A stretch of DNA of 34,168 nucleotides from Rhodospirillaceae bacterium (GTDB lineage: Bacteria > Pseudomonadota > Alphaproteobacteria > Bin65), in the NCBI GenBank assembly GCA_009840595.1, contig VXNK01000053.1, forward strand, positions 1 to 34,168. Reading direction: 5' to 3'. Made by a program: the position numbers and the translations under genes. The notes under the pieces are model-generated. The model ran no database searches, was not told the DNA's origin, and was given only the letters and a program-made list of their open reading frames with translations. The number at the start of each line of letters is the position of its first letter. The stretch's first letter is position 1. Below are positions 33,701 through 34,168 of the stretch, in pieces.

Positions 33701-33825
33701 TTGAACAGGCGGAACCTACCGACTACGAAATCCCGGTCCAGCTAAACGGTCGTCCCGCGTCAGTCCGATTCGTTGAAACCCATATACTCGATCTCAAGGC
33801 CGCTCTCGCAGAATGCTTGTCGTAG
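30733..33825 (+). CDS. Sacsin/Hsp90-like GHKL ATPase with C-terminal zinc-ribbon-like element
   Basis: A 1030-residue protein. The N-terminus is a GHKL ATP-binding domain of the sacsin type: N-box YELLQNAEDAL with Glu41 and Asn45, a degenerate G1 box (HHGQPF, about 79-84) and the G2 box DRIGTFGIGFKSVYAIT (105-121). The middle 700 residues match nothing I recognise. Near the C-terminus is a very basic stretch (about 872-905), then CxxC at 925-928 and CxxC at 965-968, likely a zinc ribbon for nucleic-acid binding. It starts 3 bp after the SNF2 stop, so the two are co-translated and probably act together. Similar ATPase domains occur in bacterial defence genes, but I cannot name this pairing. 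Confidence 0.88.
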   Translation: MPSDYAAITQENIRRRGEDFEDIGNFLAEKLYGDRSHFIYELLQNAEDALSRRREQNPGAQFPRDVTFHLFRDHLEVSHHGQPFDGEDVCGICDVLRGTKAERLDRIGTFGIGFKSVYAITSAPEIHSGGERFVIEKFIRPKEVAPRLPDDDDRTLFHFPFDHASFRPEDVFRLIETKLKSLGARSLLFLSEVKAIVWQIEDAEQGCYMRETHPSQHGGSLVQIIGESTGQLDTEEEWLVERRDVRHPTRSETLPVKVAFGIENQTDGKSIRQLPHSPLTVYFPTARETGLSFLAHGPFASTPARDNIESDSEWNGLLLSELASLVADSLKTCKKHGYLDTSFLSLLPIDEDTFPADSPFRPIYDAVLAALRGRPLIPSVSGTHAPATSLVLGRSKELRDLLPSTLLTELMGAEPASLDWVDAAVTENRHPKLWRYLRDKCGVQVVDAETFARHLTPNFLDARDDAWMVQFYTFLAGQEALWRAKGAYRYSPEGPLRNKAIIRCEDGQHRPPFDAFGRPAVFLPIDSPSDYPIVRRSVYQNRNAAEFFRSLGLVPPDLCARVITTILPLYKSDRDVGHMEHQEHLDTIRDAMRLIESPLYAQMKHSLKSASWVLASNAAHGSEVYLRPTGLFVPSPNLQTFFEGNDDAWFLAETEQDIDWNALGVRSKLIVNCRGLNVASHKYVTLASRHGWHMRGQGGFDPNTTIDGLEHALATINREKAAYIWNDLLPPLIRFLHGRYQTATHQNYDNATTREGDSKLCKTLKEEAWIPVGEDEFKRPEECTVADMVGELKRNEELAMVLGIQPDPAIVAVEKHSARKSLVTKAGFQPEIAALLVQHRAVLTIELITEIVAARDEHRSNSPEFPERPVPNKERRAKRVGKRVRKADPKTYDKRKRSVRKTGPQQSPKVWLRGMYTNARDVTVCQMCRNGMPFRVPKTGEYYFEAVQVADNFSVEDHCLYLALCPLCAAKYTVLVKKDENRLSEFVWAIEQAEPTDYEIPVQLNGRPASVRFVETHILDLKAALAECLS

Positions 33826-34014
33826 CCAGGCATCGTGCGTCCTGATGTCCTTGTAATCCAACCCGACCTTCCACGTACGCCAATTGCACGGCGGCGACGC
33901 AGCCTTTTGTCCAGTCTGCGGACTCTTTGAATTGAACGACTTCTCCTCATCGGTAGATAACACCTCGATCCGCAAGTGAACCGTCGACCGCGCAGCGCTG
34001 GAACGCGCAGGCAT
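33760..34014 (-). CDS. Possible small protein, convergent with the GHKL ATPase gene
   Basis: An 84-residue frame with balanced composition (several Trp, Tyr and Phe), including CNWRTWKVGLDYKDIRTHDA near residues 44-63. Its last 66 bases overlap the 3' end of the ATPase gene on the other strand. Its ATG touches the stop of the next upstream minus-strand frame (TGAATG), which suggests an operon. No motif is recognised and no strong ribosome site is seen. A plus-strand frame with CPVCG crosses the same place, so this call is tentative. Confidence 0.4.
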   Translation of the reverse strand: MPARSSAARSTVHLRIEVLSTDEEKSFNSKSPQTGQKAASPPCNWRTWKVGLDYKDIRTHDAWLRQAFCESGLEIEYMGFNESD

Positions 34015-34167
34015 TCACCACAATTCGCTTTCAAATTGCTTACGGCAATAGTGGGGGAGAATAAAACTACAGAAATTACAGGCGTTTAGAACGAAATAAA
34101 GGCATGTATTGCATTTGTGTCGACAACGCATACCGCGGAGGCCGTGCTGCTCATACGCTTGTTCCAT
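34015..34167 (-). CDS. Cysteine-rich small protein or C-terminus of a longer gene at the window edge
   Basis: The frame gives 50 residues from an ATG at 34167, with seven cysteines, including CRHKCNTC and CNFC, and ends ESELW. It could be a complete small zinc-binding protein or the tail of a gene that continues past the window. The local DNA is AT-richer than elsewhere. Its stop is directly followed by the ATG of the 84-residue frame. Confidence 0.35.
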   Translation of the reverse strand: MEQAYEQHGLRGMRCRHKCNTCLYFVLNACNFCSFILPHYCRKQFESELW

Positions 34168-34168
34168 C

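Noticed and set aside
20627..33825. DISARM, BREX or Dpd assignment for the whole right part
   Set aside because: A methylase and an SNF2 helicase are present, but DrmA, DrmB, DrmC, PglZ, BrxC and the Dpd synthesis genes are all absent, and the two modules are separated by other genes and fossils.
1..34168. CRISPR array, tRNA, rRNA, insertion sequence or integrase
   Set aside because: I found no spaced short repeats, no tRNA-like cloverleaf and no transposase or recombinase motifs on either strand; the repeated repressor block has no terminal inverted repeats.

Overview
The window is a piece of a mobile genetic element from a high-GC proteobacterium (class not determinable; no rRNA, tRNA or housekeeping gene is visible). 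Two parts differ sharply in base composition: 1-20461 is very GC-rich and holds a near-complete F-type (MPF-F) conjugation operon with its regulators. 20462-34168 is visibly richer in A+T and holds cargo that looks like anti-phage defence.

Left part. On the minus strand, read from 19667 down to 1, lie: a multi-HTH regulator, traA-like pilin, traL, traE, traK, traB, traV, traC, a degenerate HD-domain protein, an unknown protein, trbI, an S26 (TraF/TrhF-type) peptidase, traW, ssb, traU, trbC, a small membrane protein, traN, traF, traH, traG and the start of traD. Most neighbours overlap by 4 bases (ATGA or GTGA), so this is probably one long translationally coupled operon. A small membrane-protein gene on the plus strand (444-800) sits between traG and traD. 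A divergent S24-type (CI/LexA-like) repressor at 19760-20461 faces the operon across a 92-bp region with overlapping promoters and an inverted repeat. The likely logic is a repressor that holds transfer off until its own cleavage. No relaxase, integrase or attachment site is in view, so integrative element versus plasmid cannot be decided.

Right part. Three modules follow. (1) A MerR-like regulator, an Eco57I-type N6-adenine methyltransferase and a PD-(D/E)XK nuclease (20627-24875) form a restriction-modification-like operon with its own promoter. (2) A two-TM membrane protein (+) converges on an endonuclease/exonuclease/phosphatase-family protein (-) at 25136-26848. This pair is bracketed by two decayed fragments of the element's regulatory locus: the 5' end of the HTH regulator (minus, about 24870-24961) and the 3' half of the repressor (plus, 26953-27354, interrupted by a stop and a 7-bp deletion). 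(3) An SNF2-type helicase (27592-30729) lies 3 bp before a sacsin/Hsp90-like GHKL ATPase with a C-terminal CxxC...CxxC element (30733-33825). I do not recognise this two-gene module as a named defence system, and it is the best candidate here for an undescribed one. Two small minus-strand frames, one cysteine-rich, close the window.

Overall, the element seems to collect cargo next to its master regulatory locus, and a second, decayed copy of that locus marks at least one earlier insertion or recombination event.
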